Origin: Oscillospiraceae bacterium
Lineage (GTDB): Bacteria > Bacillota > Clostridia > Oscillospirales > Oscillospiraceae
Length of the DNA: 64,000 nucleotides
Reading direction: 5' to 3'
Assembly: GCA_902779945.1 (NCBI GenBank)
Contig: CACZDN010000001.1
Coordinates: forward strand, 248,001-312,000
The notes under the pieces were generated by a model that was not told where the DNA came from, made no database searches, and saw only the letters and a list, made by a program, of their open reading frames with translations. A program made the position numbers and the translations under genes. This document shows positions 43,949-53,115 of this stretch, in pieces (the stretch's first letter is position 1; each line of letters begins with the position of its first letter).

Positions 43949-44374
43949 TACGCTTCCCTGATAGGAGACTATCCGAGCAAATTCCCATGCGCCGCAGATC
44001 GTTTCGCAACGCACGACAGCTCATTCACTCTGCAGCTCGTCCTCTCAGATTCAAAGCATCGGCTTTGAATTTGAGAGGAAAACGAAAGAAGCGTATATGC
44101 AGCTTTTCCGGCTTATCGCAACCGGAAAAGCAACAATTCAGTCAATGTCATTCATTGCTTGAAAGGCTTCAAGCTTTCTCAAGGCAAAAAAGATCCGCCC
44201 GCCCCAAGACTGGGGCGGGCGGGTTTTCGTATAGGGCAGGACGCGGAAAACTGCGGCCAGTTCCTTCAGAACGCGGTCACTGTAAATCAGAGGAGTAACG
44301 GATCTGCTCGCCATCGGAATACAGGCGGCGTGGCCCATGCAGGAACAGCATGAAAGCCACCGACAGGAAAACAA
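43949..44374. other. Convergent intergenic region with a series of hairpins
   Basis: No gene supported. Beyond the giant gene lie a 38-bp hairpin (44041-44078, CCTCTCA-ATTCAAAGC / GCTTTGAAT-TGAGAGG), a second hairpin GCTTTTCCGG / CCGGAAAAGC (44102-44131), a short one around GCTTGAA / TTCAAGC (44158-44175) and the terminator at 44186-44227. The rest to 44374 shows nothing recognisable. Confidence 0.65.
44186..44227. terminator. Bidirectional terminator between the giant gene and the ABC importer operon
   Basis: 12-bp G/C stem CCGCCCGCCCCA / TGGGGCGGGCGG with loop AGAC; TTTT follows on the plus strand and a TTTTTT run on the minus strand. Confidence 0.85.
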
Positions 44375-45367
44375 TTATGCCTGGCCTTGGCCCAGAAGAC
44401 GACCTTCTTCTTTCACCAGCGCGGCAGAGCGCCGTTTCTTTGCCCGGCTGATGCGTATCAGGGCAAACACCACCAGGCCGATGATGGTCACCGCGTAAGG
44501 GATGGGAGATGCCAGGTTGGAATCCATACCGATAGCAGAGAACTTGATGCCAAGTGCTTGCGCAAAGCCGAACATAATGGCCGACAGCATTCCGCCCAGG
44601 CATTCACCGCCGCCCATCGCCTGTGCGGCCAGCGCGATGAAGCCACGACCGGAAACCATGTCCTGTGACCAGCCCTGCGCGTATGCCATAGACATGAACG
44701 CGCCGCCGAAGCCGCTCATCAATCCTGAAAAAGCCATGGCGATATATTTGACGCGCAATACGGACACGCCAACCGAGGATGCCGCATCTGCGTTCTCGCC
44801 AACCGAGCGAATATTCAGCCCCAGGGGGGTCTTATAGAGTATCAAGGAGGTCAGCGCAACAAGAATGAACGCCAGATAAGTCAGCAGATTGTGCCCTGAG
44901 AGCACGCTGCCAAGGAACGGTATACTGTTGAGGATCGGTATTTTGATGTCCGGAATGCACAGCGACCGGGTGATCAGACCCGTGGTCGAAGCCATGGCCT
45001 TGCCCTCCGTGAGGTTCGTGATAACCTTGCACAAAAACAGTGTGCCGCCGGAGCCCATCATGTTTATGGCGATCCCTACCAGTATGATGTCCGTTTTTAA
45101 TTGGAAAGCGAAAAAGCCCATCACCAGCGACATGATGATACCCGTAGCCAGCGCCGCCAGCAGGCCCCAGAACCAGCTGTGGGAGTAGTAGCTGGCCAGA
45201 GAGCCTGACAGCGCTGAGAACATCATCAGCCCCTCCAGGCCGATGTTCGCAAAGCCGGCCTTTTCTACCACAACGGCCGCCAGCGTGGCAAAGATGATCG
45301 GCGCGGAAATGCGGAGGATCGAGAAGAAGAATTCCGGCGTCAACAGTAATTTCAGGAAATTATGCAT
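44375..45367 (-). CDS. BMP-type ABC importer, inner-membrane permease 2
   Basis: 330 aa, about nine TM segments, BPD_transp_2 (LivM/RbsC-like) family. Typical motifs are EKAGFANIGLEGLMMFSAL near the N-terminus and NADAASSVGVSVLRVKY with LAAQAMGGGECLGG in the second half. With the preceding genes it forms a nucleoside-type importer like Bacillus NupNOPQ. The start ATG is directly after the stop of permease 1 (no gap), with GGAGGGCG as ribosome site. Last gene of its operon, before the bidirectional terminator. Confidence 0.9.
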   Translation of the reverse strand: MHNFLKLLLTPEFFFSILRISAPIIFATLAAVVVEKAGFANIGLEGLMMFSALSGSLASYYSHSWFWGLLAALATGIIMSLVMGFFAFQLKTDIILVGIAINMMGSGGTLFLCKVITNLTEGKAMASTTGLITRSLCIPDIKIPILNSIPFLGSVLSGHNLLTYLAFILVALTSLILYKTPLGLNIRSVGENADAASSVGVSVLRVKYIAMAFSGLMSGFGGAFMSMAYAQGWSQDMVSGRGFIALAAQAMGGGECLGGMLSAIMFGFAQALGIKFSAIGMDSNLASPIPYAVTIIGLVVFALIRISRAKKRRSAALVKEEGRLLGQGQA

Positions 45368-46525
45368 CTACACGCCCTCCTTTTGCGCTTGTGCCAGCGC
45401 AAGCTCCTCCTGCGCCGTCTCCACAACCAGCTTCTGCCGGTAAGCGGACAGGAACTGTTCGGCAGAGAATAAAAGGAAAATGACGACCTGTATGATGCTG
45501 ATGAGCTGCGAGGGCACTTTGGCGTAGGTAGCCATCAGATCGCACCCCTTGGAGAGGTAGGCCATGAAGAAGGCCGCCAGAGGCACCATGTACGGGTTGT
45601 TGCCCGCGAGGATTGCGATGGTGATGCCGGCCCAGCCGTAGCCGGGCAGGGCGTTCCAGGCGAAGGCGTTGTAGCGGCCCAGCATCTCAATGCCGCCGCC
45701 CGTACCCGCCAGAAAGCCGCCGATCAGCTGTGCGAGCACGATGATCATGCCGACCTTCATACCGGAATACTTGGCGAAATCCTTGTTGATGCCGATCATA
45801 CGGATGGTGTAGCCCCAGCGGGAGCGGTACATGAACAGACCGCAAACCAGAACTGCGACAAGCGCGATGATAAAGCCCCAGGTGAGCTTTGCACCGGAGA
45901 AAACCGGGTTGTTGACAATCGGCGCTATGGCCGAGGACTCTCTGAAGGGGAAGGACTGGATCGTTCCGCGGGACTTGTCCGCAAGATAGAAATTCATCAA
46001 AAACTTGATGATGTACATGATGATGTAATTCAGCATCAGCGAACACACCATTTCTGACACGTCCAGCTTTGCCTTGAGCAGCGCCGGCAGCAGCATCACC
46101 AGCGCCGTCGCAACGCCACCCAGCAGCACCGCGACGACCGCATGGAGTCCTGCGAGAAGGGGCAGATAGATGGCTGCCATCGCCGATACGAATGCGCCTA
46201 ACATGATGCCGCCCTCCGCACCCAGATTGAACTGATTGGCGGAAAACATCACGCAAACGGACAGGCCGGTGAAAATAGTGGGGATCATGGCGGCGAAGAT
46301 GTCCGCCAGGCGTTTTCCCTCGAAGACCATGCCGTTCTTCTTGCTGAATCGGAACACCGGTCCTGCCAGCATCTCCCTGAGCGCCTCAAAGGTGGCATCT
46401 ATCCTGATCCGGAAAGTCGCTCCGGGGGTGCTGATGAAGATCAGCACCGTGGCAACCAGCAAGGCAATCAAGATCGCCACAAGGCTGCGAACGATCGTAA
46501 ACAGCAGTTTGCGTTTCCTATTCAT
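45368..46525 (-). CDS. BMP-type ABC importer, inner-membrane permease 1
   Basis: 385 aa, about ten TM segments, same superfamily as permease 2 but with the longer N-terminal region typical of the NupP/YufP type (RIDATFEALREMLAGPVFRFSKKNG, an outer loop after TM1). The NQFNLGAEGGIMLGAFVSA and PGYGWAGITIAILAGNNP motifs are characteristic. It overlaps the ATPase gene by 8 bp. Substrate specificity for purine nucleosides is inferred from the family. Confidence 0.9.
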   Translation of the reverse strand: MNRKRKLLFTIVRSLVAILIALLVATVLIFISTPGATFRIRIDATFEALREMLAGPVFRFSKKNGMVFEGKRLADIFAAMIPTIFTGLSVCVMFSANQFNLGAEGGIMLGAFVSAMAAIYLPLLAGLHAVVAVLLGGVATALVMLLPALLKAKLDVSEMVCSLMLNYIIMYIIKFLMNFYLADKSRGTIQSFPFRESSAIAPIVNNPVFSGAKLTWGFIIALVAVLVCGLFMYRSRWGYTIRMIGINKDFAKYSGMKVGMIIVLAQLIGGFLAGTGGGIEMLGRYNAFAWNALPGYGWAGITIAILAGNNPYMVPLAAFFMAYLSKGCDLMATYAKVPSQLISIIQVVIFLLFSAEQFLSAYRQKLVVETAQEELALAQAQKEGV

Positions 46526-48104
46526 GGCAAGCCCTCCTTACCTCCTTCTCGGTCTGATGTTTGAGCCCGAGCATGTAGCTGCCCATTATCTCGTCGGTAA
46601 GGTCGGCGGTATCGTCGAAGTAAGCCGCAATCTGCCCGTTGTACATCACGATGAGGCTGTCAGAAAGCTCCATTACCTCGTTCAGGTCTGCTGATACCAG
46701 CAGCACCGCGACGCCCGAGCGGGACAACTCGATCAACTTCCTGTGAATGAACTCTGTGGCGCCCACGTCGATGCCCCGAGTGGGCTGGTCGGCCAGTATC
46801 AGCACCGGGTCGTTGGAAAATTCCCGAGCCACGACGACCTTTTGAATGTTGCCGCCGGAGAGCATTCCAACATGCTGCCTGCGGGACTTGCACAGCACGG
46901 CGTACTCCCTGATCAGTCGGTCGGACTCCTCGCGGATGGCCTTCATATTAAACAGCGGGCCGTTGTTCAGGCGCTTCGCCCCGATGCGGTCGGAGATCAC
47001 ATTTTCCTCGATGGAAGCGCTCGCGGCGATGCCGAAGAGCATACGATCCTCGGGTACCAGCGAAACGCCCAATTCCCGGATCTTCTGCTGCGGCATGCCC
47101 AGTATGCCTGCCCCGTTGACGGTCACCGAGCCGGTATTTGGGACGTTAAAGTTGAACAGCATGTCCACGAGTTCCTTCTGACCGTTGCCCTCGACGCCGG
47201 CAATGCCCAGGATCTCGCCCCGGCGCACGTCGAAGGATATGCCGTCCAGCATTTTCCGGCCCCAATCGTTCATGTATTTCAGGTCGCGGACCCTGAGCAC
47301 CACATTACCCGGCACAGCCTTTTCCTTTTGAACCGTCAGCACCACGTCGCGGCCCACCATCAGGCGGGAGATGTCCTCCTTGGTCACGTCTCTGGTGTTG
47401 TACACGCCCATGCTGCGGCCATTGCGCGTGATGGTCAGCCGGTCGGTGATCTCCATGATCTCGTTCAGCTTGTGTGAGATGAACACGATGGTATAGCCCT
47501 GTTCCTTCAGATGCCTGAGCTCAACAAACAGATCCGCCGTCTCCTGGGACGTCAGTACGGCGGTAGGCTCGTCCATGATCAGTATCTTTGCACCGCGCAC
47601 CAGCGCCTTCAGGATCTCCACCTTCTGCTTCATGCCTACGGGGATGTCCATCACCCTGCTCTCAGGCTCTACCCGCAGGTTGAAACGCTCGGCGTACTCC
47701 CGGGTAATCTCAATGGCCTTTGCGCGGTCGATGAACATCCCTGACTTGCGGGGCACCATGCCCAGCACGATGTTCTCCGCCACAGACAGGCTTGGCACCA
47801 GCATGAAGTGCTGATGCACCATGCCGATGCCATGGTTGATGGCCACGGTGGGCGAAGTGATCTCCAGCTTTTCTCCGTTGAAGATGATCTCGCCGCCGGT
47901 GGGCTGTTCCATGCCGAAGAGTATCTTCATCAGCGTACTCTTACCTGCGCCGTTCTCACCCATCAGCGCGTGGATCTCGCCCCTGCGCAGATTGAAGTCG
48001 ACCTCAAGGTTTGCCGCCACGCCGTTGGGGTATATTTTGGTAATACCCTTCATCTGGACGACAAACGTTTCATCGGCGGGGGACTTTTCCGTCTGGCATG
48101 TCAA
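46518..48104 (-). CDS. BMP-type ABC importer, double ATPase subunit
   Basis: 528 aa with two ABC domains. The first has Walker A GENGAGKST and Walker B ILIMDEPTAVLT, with a degenerate signature (MDIPVGMKQKVEILKAL). The second has a degenerate Walker A (AGVEGNGQKE), signature LSGGNIQKVVVAREF and Walker B LILADQPTRGIDVGAT. This asymmetry is normal for sugar- and nucleoside-type ATPases (RbsA, NupO). The start is uncertain. A TTG at 48104 lies only 3 nt after GGAG; an ATG at 48099 has the ideal 8-nt spacing but is out of frame, and removing one base from the C5 run (G5 on the plus strand, 48078-48082) would bring it into frame. The frame opens as far back as 48290, without homology. Confidence 0.85.
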   Translation of the reverse strand: MTCQTEKSPADETFVVQMKGITKIYPNGVAANLEVDFNLRRGEIHALMGENGAGKSTLMKILFGMEQPTGGEIIFNGEKLEITSPTVAINHGIGMVHQHFMLVPSLSVAENIVLGMVPRKSGMFIDRAKAIEITREYAERFNLRVEPESRVMDIPVGMKQKVEILKALVRGAKILIMDEPTAVLTSQETADLFVELRHLKEQGYTIVFISHKLNEIMEITDRLTITRNGRSMGVYNTRDVTKEDISRLMVGRDVVLTVQKEKAVPGNVVLRVRDLKYMNDWGRKMLDGISFDVRRGEILGIAGVEGNGQKELVDMLFNFNVPNTGSVTVNGAGILGMPQQKIRELGVSLVPEDRMLFGIAASASIEENVISDRIGAKRLNNGPLFNMKAIREESDRLIREYAVLCKSRRQHVGMLSGGNIQKVVVAREFSNDPVLILADQPTRGIDVGATEFIHRKLIELSRSGVAVLLVSADLNEVMELSDSLIVMYNGQIAAYFDDTADLTDEIMGSYMLGLKHQTEKEVRRACHE

Positions 48105-48667
48105 ACTCTCCTTCTTGGTTATTACTCCGGCAAATAAACAAGCGTAAACCGAAGGCTTGTGCAGCCAGAGCAATAAGATGATGAAATGCCGTGTTTCTCG
48201 CCGCCTGCACAGCAGCCGAAAAACATGGCAGGTATTCATGCGGCAATGCTTTACGCAGTTGAGAAAAGCTCCGAACCTGTTTTTCCGCATGAATCGTTTA
48301 TGGATGATTGATTTCTGACGGGTTGGGGCATGCCTTCATGGCCCCAGAAGGATGAATATGCAGAATGAATGATAAAAATACTTCGTCCCGCTCGGGATGA
48401 CAACAACGATAGAGTATCTCTCTCTAATCCCGGAAGCACATCTTGGCGTCATTGGCGGCATTCCTGTGCTGCTTTTCCCGGACGCAGTCCCACTGAGCTT
48501 GCGGGAAAACGCTTTGAAATACAGCCAGAGCCGTTCAAGATTGCGTATTCTGGATTCTTGAGAAACACGCTATGTCCGTCATCCTGAGCGGAGCGAAAGA
48601 TCTGCGCGCCTAACCCTTCATTGGCGCGACGGTTTCCGTGCAATCCGGGGCAAATCCGTTTCTGCGT
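48105..48667. other. Repeat-containing gap inside the ABC importer gene cluster
   Basis: 563 bp without a supported gene, between the binding-protein gene and the ATPase gene. It holds inverted 'TCATCCTGAGC' ends at 48381-48402 and 48573-48603 that flank about 170 bp, and a hairpin around GGGGCATGCC/GGCCCC near 48324-48345. No promoter close to consensus was found for the ATPase gene. Confidence 0.6.
48381..48603. repeat. 'TCATCCTGAGC' inverted ends flanking about 170 bp
   Basis: GCTCGGGATGACA on the left and TGTCCGTCATCCTGAGC on the right are inverted copies of the intergenic repeat seen at 10349 and 18515. The interior is unlike those copies. Confidence 0.5.
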
Positions 48668-49756
48668 TTACGGCCTGACGGCTTCGCGCAGAGCAACCAC
48701 GTCGACTGCGTTGGGGCCGATCGTGGAAGCCACCACGATCTCGCCGCTCTGCACGGCCTCCAGCGCTTTGGTTACGGTAGCTTTGGTGGCTTCGGATGCG
48801 TACTTGTTGTAGTTCTTATCGGTCACGATGCCGACGCCGCCCTCAGCCAGGCCCTGGTTGACCTCGGTACCCCAGTACTCGTTGCCGGCATCCAGCTCGT
48901 CAAAAACCCATATCAGAGAATTGCCGACGTTCTTAAGGCCGCTCGTCAGGGTCAGGCTCGCCAGGTCGGGACTCAGGGTCAGCTCCTGATCAGAGTCCAC
49001 GCCGATGAACCAGGCCTTGCCGGACTCCAGAGCGGCTTCCGCCGCGCCGTTGCCGGCGTTGCCCGCAACGCCCCAGATAATATCGCACTTGTTATCGTTG
49101 ATCATGGACAGACCGTACTCCTTGGCAATGGCGGTGTCCACGTAATCGTTGGTATAGCGGGTATCGATCCGGATATCGGGGTTCACGGACTGCGCACCCT
49201 GAATGAAGCCGATCAGGAAGTCGTTGATGACGGGGGAGTCGACGCCGCCCACGAAGCCCACCACGGGATCGGGGTTGATTTTGTCCAGATTGTTGTCCGT
49301 GGTCATGCAGGCCGCGTAGACACCGATCACATAGCCCATGTCATTCTGCCGGTACATCAGATTCAGCACATTGGCATTCTGGCCCACATAGGTGTTGTCG
49401 TCGAACAAAATGTACTTCTGGTCGGGATACGCGGTGGCGACCTCCTTCAAGTCCGGCATCTGAAACGTGCCGCAGACGATGACATCGTAATCCTCAGAGG
49501 CCGACACATCATACAGGGTGTTCAGCCAGGTCGGCCGATCCTCGTCAGTTTCGCCCATCTCAATGGTGGTAAGCGTGATGCGGCCGTCCGCTTCGAGCTC
49601 CTTTAACCCGGCCTCGGCAGAATCGAAGAACGATTTGTCGCCCAGATTGCCGTTGACCAGGAACACCACGTCGTAAACCTTGCCCTCAGCGCAGGCCGGC
49701 AGGGTAAAAACCAGAGCCAGCGACAGCACCAAAACCAGTGAAATCATTTTCTTCAT
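48668..49756 (-). CDS. BMP-family substrate-binding protein of the ABC importer
   Basis: 362 aa, PnrA/Med-like periplasmic-binding fold. Signal peptide MKKMISLVLVLSLALVFTLPAC: LPAC is a weak lipobox, and ACA-E would also suit signal peptidase I, so lipidation is probable but not certain. Family motifs: VVFLVNGNLGDKSFFDSAEAG, DVIVCGTFQMPDLKEVA, VGFVGGVDSPVINDFLIGF, WGVAGNAGNGAAEAA, and FIGVDSDQE near the ligand cleft. It would bind a purine nucleoside or related compound. The ATG at 49756 follows AAGGAAGG; the frame opening at 49876 is rejected because the signal peptide starts here. It has its own promoter; the other importer genes follow after a 563-bp gap. Confidence 0.92.
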   Translation of the reverse strand: MKKMISLVLVLSLALVFTLPACAEGKVYDVVFLVNGNLGDKSFFDSAEAGLKELEADGRITLTTIEMGETDEDRPTWLNTLYDVSASEDYDVIVCGTFQMPDLKEVATAYPDQKYILFDDNTYVGQNANVLNLMYRQNDMGYVIGVYAACMTTDNNLDKINPDPVVGFVGGVDSPVINDFLIGFIQGAQSVNPDIRIDTRYTNDYVDTAIAKEYGLSMINDNKCDIIWGVAGNAGNGAAEAALESGKAWFIGVDSDQELTLSPDLASLTLTSGLKNVGNSLIWVFDELDAGNEYWGTEVNQGLAEGGVGIVTDKNYNKYASEATKATVTKALEAVQSGEIVVASTIGPNAVDVVALREAVRP

Positions 49757-49806
49757 GTCGTATACCTTCCTTTCTTTGACAATACAGGTGTTAATAATAA
49801 ACTTCT

Positions 49807-49835
49807 GTATTCCATAGGGCTGCGAGTGTGTCAAT
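49807..49835 (-). promoter_or_regulatory. Promoter candidate of the BMP binding-protein gene
   Basis: Perfect TTGACA (49835-49830) with a weak -10 AATACA (49812-49807) 17 bp away; the leader is about 45 nt. A weak -10 beside a consensus -35 suggests an activated or regulated promoter. Confidence 0.45.
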
Positions 49836-49865
49836 CGCATGTTGGCGCAGGAAGCGGGGGAGCAT

Positions 49866-49899
49866 AAAAAAACCACCGATCAAACGATCAGTGGTTTTT
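49866..49899 (-). terminator. Rho-independent terminator of rpsU
   Basis: Minus-strand hairpin AAAACCACTGATCG / CGGTGGTTTT with loop around TTTGAT, followed by TTTT; about 15 bp after the rpsU stop. Confidence 0.88.
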
Positions 49900-49913
49900 A
49901 CATGCCTTATCAA

Positions 49914-50099
49914 TCAATAGAAGCGCTTGTTTTTGTTCTTGCGGGCAGCCTCGGATTTCTTGCGGCGCTTGACGCTGGGGCTCTGGTAGTACTCCTTTTT
50001 ACGGAGGTCAGCCAGAACGCCGGACTTCGCGCAGCTGCGCTTGAATCTCTTCAATGCGTTGTCCAGAGACTCGTTTTCCTTGACGTAGATTTCAGACAT
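49914..50099 (-). CDS. rpsU: Small-subunit ribosomal protein S21
   Basis: 61 aa, very basic: [20 protein letters not shown], then [20 protein letters not shown] and a Lys/Arg/Asn-rich tail. S21 binds the 30S head-platform region near the anti-Shine-Dalgarno. The ATG at 50099 follows GGAGGGAGGGAAATAC; an in-frame ATG 18 nt upstream (50117) overlaps this ribosome site and is rejected. Separate transcription unit with its own consensus promoter and terminator. Confidence 0.96.
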   Translation of the reverse strand: MSEIYVKENESLDNALKRFKRSCAKSGVLADLRKKEYYQSPSVKRRKKSEAARKNKNKRFY

Positions 50100-50167
50100 G
50101 TATTTCCCTCCCTCCAAATACGCCTTGCGGCGCTTTAAGGGCCAATGAATTGGCTTTTAGCATAGGT

Positions 50168-50196
50168 ATTATAACGGTTAAAGCCCCGCTTGTCAA
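50168..50196 (-). promoter_or_regulatory. Consensus promoter of rpsU
   Basis: TTGACA (50196-50191) and TATAAT (50173-50168), both perfect, 17 bp apart. It starts inside the gap right after the leuS stop. The transcript leader contains two short hairpins, GCCAAT/ATTGGC (50141-50154) and CGCC/GGCG (50121-50132), before the ribosome site. Confidence 0.92.
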
Positions 50197-50199
50197 TGA

Positions 50200-52707
50200 T
50201 TACTTTGCCGGCTTGAGGATCAAATTGATGATCTTGTTTCTGACCACGATGGTCTTGACGATCTGCATCCCCTGGAGCTGGCGCTGAATCTTCTCATCGG
50301 CGCAGGCAGTCTCAATGATGTGCTGTTCGTCAGCGTCGGCGGGCACGATGATCGTGGAGCGCAGCTTGCCGTTGACCTGTACGGCCATCTCGCGCTGGGC
50401 GTCGACGGTCTTGGCGTGCTCATATTTCGGCCAGTCCATCTGCATGGCCATCCTGCCGTACTTTGCGGCAAAGCCAAGCTGCTCCCACATCTCCTCGGCG
50501 ATGTGCGGGGCAAAGGGGGAAAGGAGCCTCGCAAGGTATTCCAGGTCGCCCTTCGTGCAGCCGTTGGCGTAGAACTCGTTGACCATGGTCATGAGCTGGG
50601 CGATGGCGGTGTTCATCTTGAGGGAGTCGATATCCTCGCCCACCTTCTTGATGCTCTTGTGGATGATGGCCTCGTTCTTCGGGCTGACATTCCCGTCGTC
50701 CTGCGCCAGGTCCATGAGGTTCCAGCAGCGGTCCAGAAAACGCTTGGAGCCCTTGACGGCCTCGTCCGACCAGGTGGCGGTCTTCTCAAAGTCGCCGATG
50801 AACATGATGTAGACGCGCATGGTGTCCGCGCCGTAGGCCTTGACCACGTCGTCGGGGTTGACCACATTGCCGAGAGACTTGGACATCTTGACGCTGGGGC
50901 GCAGCGCCTCGTTGCCGTACTTCTCGATAAGGGCCTGCTTCTCCTCCTCCGTCTCCGCGTTGCCGACGTAGTGCGGGTTCTTGCCCAGAATCATGCCGTG
51001 CGAGGTGCGCTTGGCATACGGCTCGCTCGTGTGGACGACGCCGATGTCGTAGAGGAACTTGTGCCAGAAGCGGCTGTAAAGCAGATGGAGCGTGGTGTGC
51101 TCCATGCCGCCGTTGTACCAGTCCACGGGGCCCCAGTACTCCTCGGCCTCGCGGCTCACCGCGGCCTTGTCGTTGTGCGGGTCCATATAGCGCAGGAAGT
51201 ACCAGCAGGAGCCGGCCCAGTTGGGCATGGTGTCGGTCTCGCGCCTGGCGGGGCCGCCGCAGCAGGGGCAGGTGGTGTTGACCCAGTCGGTCATCTTGCT
51301 CAGGGGCGACTCGCCGTCGTCCGTGGGCTCATAGCTCTCCACCTGGGGGAGGACCAGCGGCAGCTCACTCTCGGGCAGGGGGACCCAGCCGCACTTCTCG
51401 CAGTTGACGAGAGGGATCGGCTCGCCCCAGTAGCGCTGACGGGAGAAGACCCAGTCGCGCAGCTTGTAGTTGACCTTTTCCTTGCCCCAGCCCTGCTTCA
51501 CGGCGTAGTCCTTCATGGCGGGGATGGCCTCCTTGACGGTCATGCCGTCCAGAAAGCCGGAGTTTACCATGATGGCGTCCTCGTCCTTGGAGACGAAGGC
51601 CTCTTTGGTGATGTCGCCGCCCTTGACGACCTCGATGATGGGCAGGCCGAATTTGGTGGCAAACTCCCAGTCGCGCTGGTCGTGGCCCGGAACGCCCATG
51701 ACGATGCCGGTGCCGTAGCCCATGAGCACGTAGTCGGACACGAACATGGGGACGACAGCGCCGTTTGCAGGGTTTATAACCTCGATCCCGTCGAGGCGGA
51801 CGCCGGTCTTCTCCTTGTTGAGCTCACCGCGCTCAAAGTCGGACTTGCGGGAGGCGGCGTCCTTGTAGGCCGCGACCTCGTCCCAGTTTTTGATGCGCTC
51901 CTGCCACTCGTTCAGCAGCGGGTGCTCCGGAGAGATGACCACATAGCTCACGCCGAAGAGCGTGTCGGCGCGGGTGGTGTAGACGGTGATTTCGTCGGGG
52001 GTGTTGGTCCTGAAGGTGACCTCGCAGCCGGTGGAGCGGCCGATCCAGTTCTTCTGCTGCACCTTGACGCGCTCAATAAAATCGAGATCGTCCAGATCGT
52101 CGATCAGGCGGTCGGCGTATTTTGTGATGCGCAGCATCCACTGGCTCTTCTCCTTGCGCACGACGGGGGAGCCGCAGCGCTCGCACACGCCCTCGACGAC
52201 CTCCTCGTTTGCCAGGCCGCATTTGCAGCTCGTACACCAGTTGATGGGCATGGTGGTCTTGTAGGCCAGGCCGTGCTTGAACATCTGCAGGAAGATCCAC
52301 TGGGTCCACTTGTAGTAGCCGGGGTCGGTGGTGTCGACCACGCGGTCCCAGTCGAAGCCGTAGCCGAGCATCTTGAGCTGCCGGGTAAAGTTCTCGATGT
52401 TCTGCTTCGTCACGATGGCGGGGTGGATGTGGTTCTTGATGGCAAAGTTCTCTGTCGGCAGGCCGAAAGCGTCAAAGCCGATCGGGAAGAGGACGTTGTA
52501 GCCCTCCATGCGCTTTTTCCTGGTGACGATGTCGATGGCGGTGAAGGGGCGCGGATGCCCGACGTGCAGACCGGCGGCGGAGGGGTAGGGAAACTCGATC
52601 AGCCCGTAGAACTTGGGCTTCTCGCTCCCGGTGACGGCGGCGTAGGGCCTGGTCTCCTCCCAGCGGTCCTGCCACTTCTTTTCAATGGCTGCGAAATCAT
52701 ATCTCAT
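50200..52707 (-). CDS. leuS: Leucyl-tRNA synthetase
   Basis: 835 aa, class I synthetase of normal bacterial length. HIGH motif as HVGH (residues 48-51), KMSKS intact near residue 607 ([17 protein letters not shown]), and a large editing (CP1) domain with the TTRADTLFG motif. Zinc-binding Cys pairs: WCTSCKCGL...CERCG, plus CEKCG and CPCCGG later. It charges tRNA-Leu in the cytoplasm; tRNA-Leu(GAG) of the same window is a natural substrate. It lies 32 bp after rsfS and is probably transcribed with it. No T-box leader lies directly upstream. Confidence 0.97.
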   Translation of the reverse strand: MRYDFAAIEKKWQDRWEETRPYAAVTGSEKPKFYGLIEFPYPSAAGLHVGHPRPFTAIDIVTRKKRMEGYNVLFPIGFDAFGLPTENFAIKNHIHPAIVTKQNIENFTRQLKMLGYGFDWDRVVDTTDPGYYKWTQWIFLQMFKHGLAYKTTMPINWCTSCKCGLANEEVVEGVCERCGSPVVRKEKSQWMLRITKYADRLIDDLDDLDFIERVKVQQKNWIGRSTGCEVTFRTNTPDEITVYTTRADTLFGVSYVVISPEHPLLNEWQERIKNWDEVAAYKDAASRKSDFERGELNKEKTGVRLDGIEVINPANGAVVPMFVSDYVLMGYGTGIVMGVPGHDQRDWEFATKFGLPIIEVVKGGDITKEAFVSKDEDAIMVNSGFLDGMTVKEAIPAMKDYAVKQGWGKEKVNYKLRDWVFSRQRYWGEPIPLVNCEKCGWVPLPESELPLVLPQVESYEPTDDGESPLSKMTDWVNTTCPCCGGPARRETDTMPNWAGSCWYFLRYMDPHNDKAAVSREAEEYWGPVDWYNGGMEHTTLHLLYSRFWHKFLYDIGVVHTSEPYAKRTSHGMILGKNPHYVGNAETEEEKQALIEKYGNEALRPSVKMSKSLGNVVNPDDVVKAYGADTMRVYIMFIGDFEKTATWSDEAVKGSKRFLDRCWNLMDLAQDDGNVSPKNEAIIHKSIKKVGEDIDSLKMNTAIAQLMTMVNEFYANGCTKGDLEYLARLLSPFAPHIAEEMWEQLGFAAKYGRMAMQMDWPKYEHAKTVDAQREMAVQVNGKLRSTIIVPADADEQHIIETACADEKIQRQLQGMQIVKTIVVRNKIINLILKPAK

Positions 52708-52739
52708 GACGGATGTACTCTCCCTAAATTGAAATCAGC

Positions 52740-53102
52740 TTAATCGGCGCTCACAAGCGTCGCGGGGTCCACAACGGCGGCGTCGCTCCACAGGCGCTCA
52801 AGGTCGTAGAACTTTCTGGCCTCGTCGGTGAAGACGTGGACGATCACGCAGCCGAAGTCCATCAGGACCCAGATGTCGGAGCGCAGGCCCTCGCGCCTCG
52901 TGGGGGGCTCGCCCGCCTCGCTGAGCTGCTTGTCCACCTCGTCGACCAGGGCCTTGATGTGGGTGGAGGAGGTGCCGTTGCAGATGACGAAGTAGTCGGC
53001 GAGCACGGTGTGTTCGGTGGTTCTGAGGACCTTGACGTCCTTGGCTTTCTTATCCTCCAAAGCCTTTGCGGCGATCGAGGCGATCTGTTCAGCGGTAAGC
53101 AT
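52740..53102 (-). CDS. rsfS: Ribosomal silencing factor RsfS (Iojap)
   Basis: 120 aa. RsfS binds ribosomal protein L14 and blocks subunit joining when nutrients are short. Conserved stretches are KAKDVKVL, DYFVICNGTSSTHIKALVDEV, WVLMDFGCVIVHVFTDEARKFYDLERLW. The ATG at 53102 follows AAGGAGGATACACC. It lies between nadD-yqeK (13 bp upstream) and leuS, the usual neighbourhood in Firmicutes. Confidence 0.96.
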   Translation of the reverse strand: MLTAEQIASIAAKALEDKKAKDVKVLRTTEHTVLADYFVICNGTSSTHIKALVDEVDKQLSEAGEPPTRREGLRSDIWVLMDFGCVIVHVFTDEARKFYDLERLWSDAAVVDPATLVSAD

Positions 53103-53115
53103 GGTGTATCCTCCT

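Noticed and set aside
48105..48290. N-terminal extension of the ABC ATPase (62 residues)
   Set aside because: No homology to ABC ATPases, no ribosome site, and it crosses a clear GGAG site at 48108-48111.
50320..52743. 807-codon open frame on the plus strand
   Set aside because: Antisense of leuS, which is certain by HVGH and KMSKS motifs; Val/Gly/Asp-rich shadow translation.
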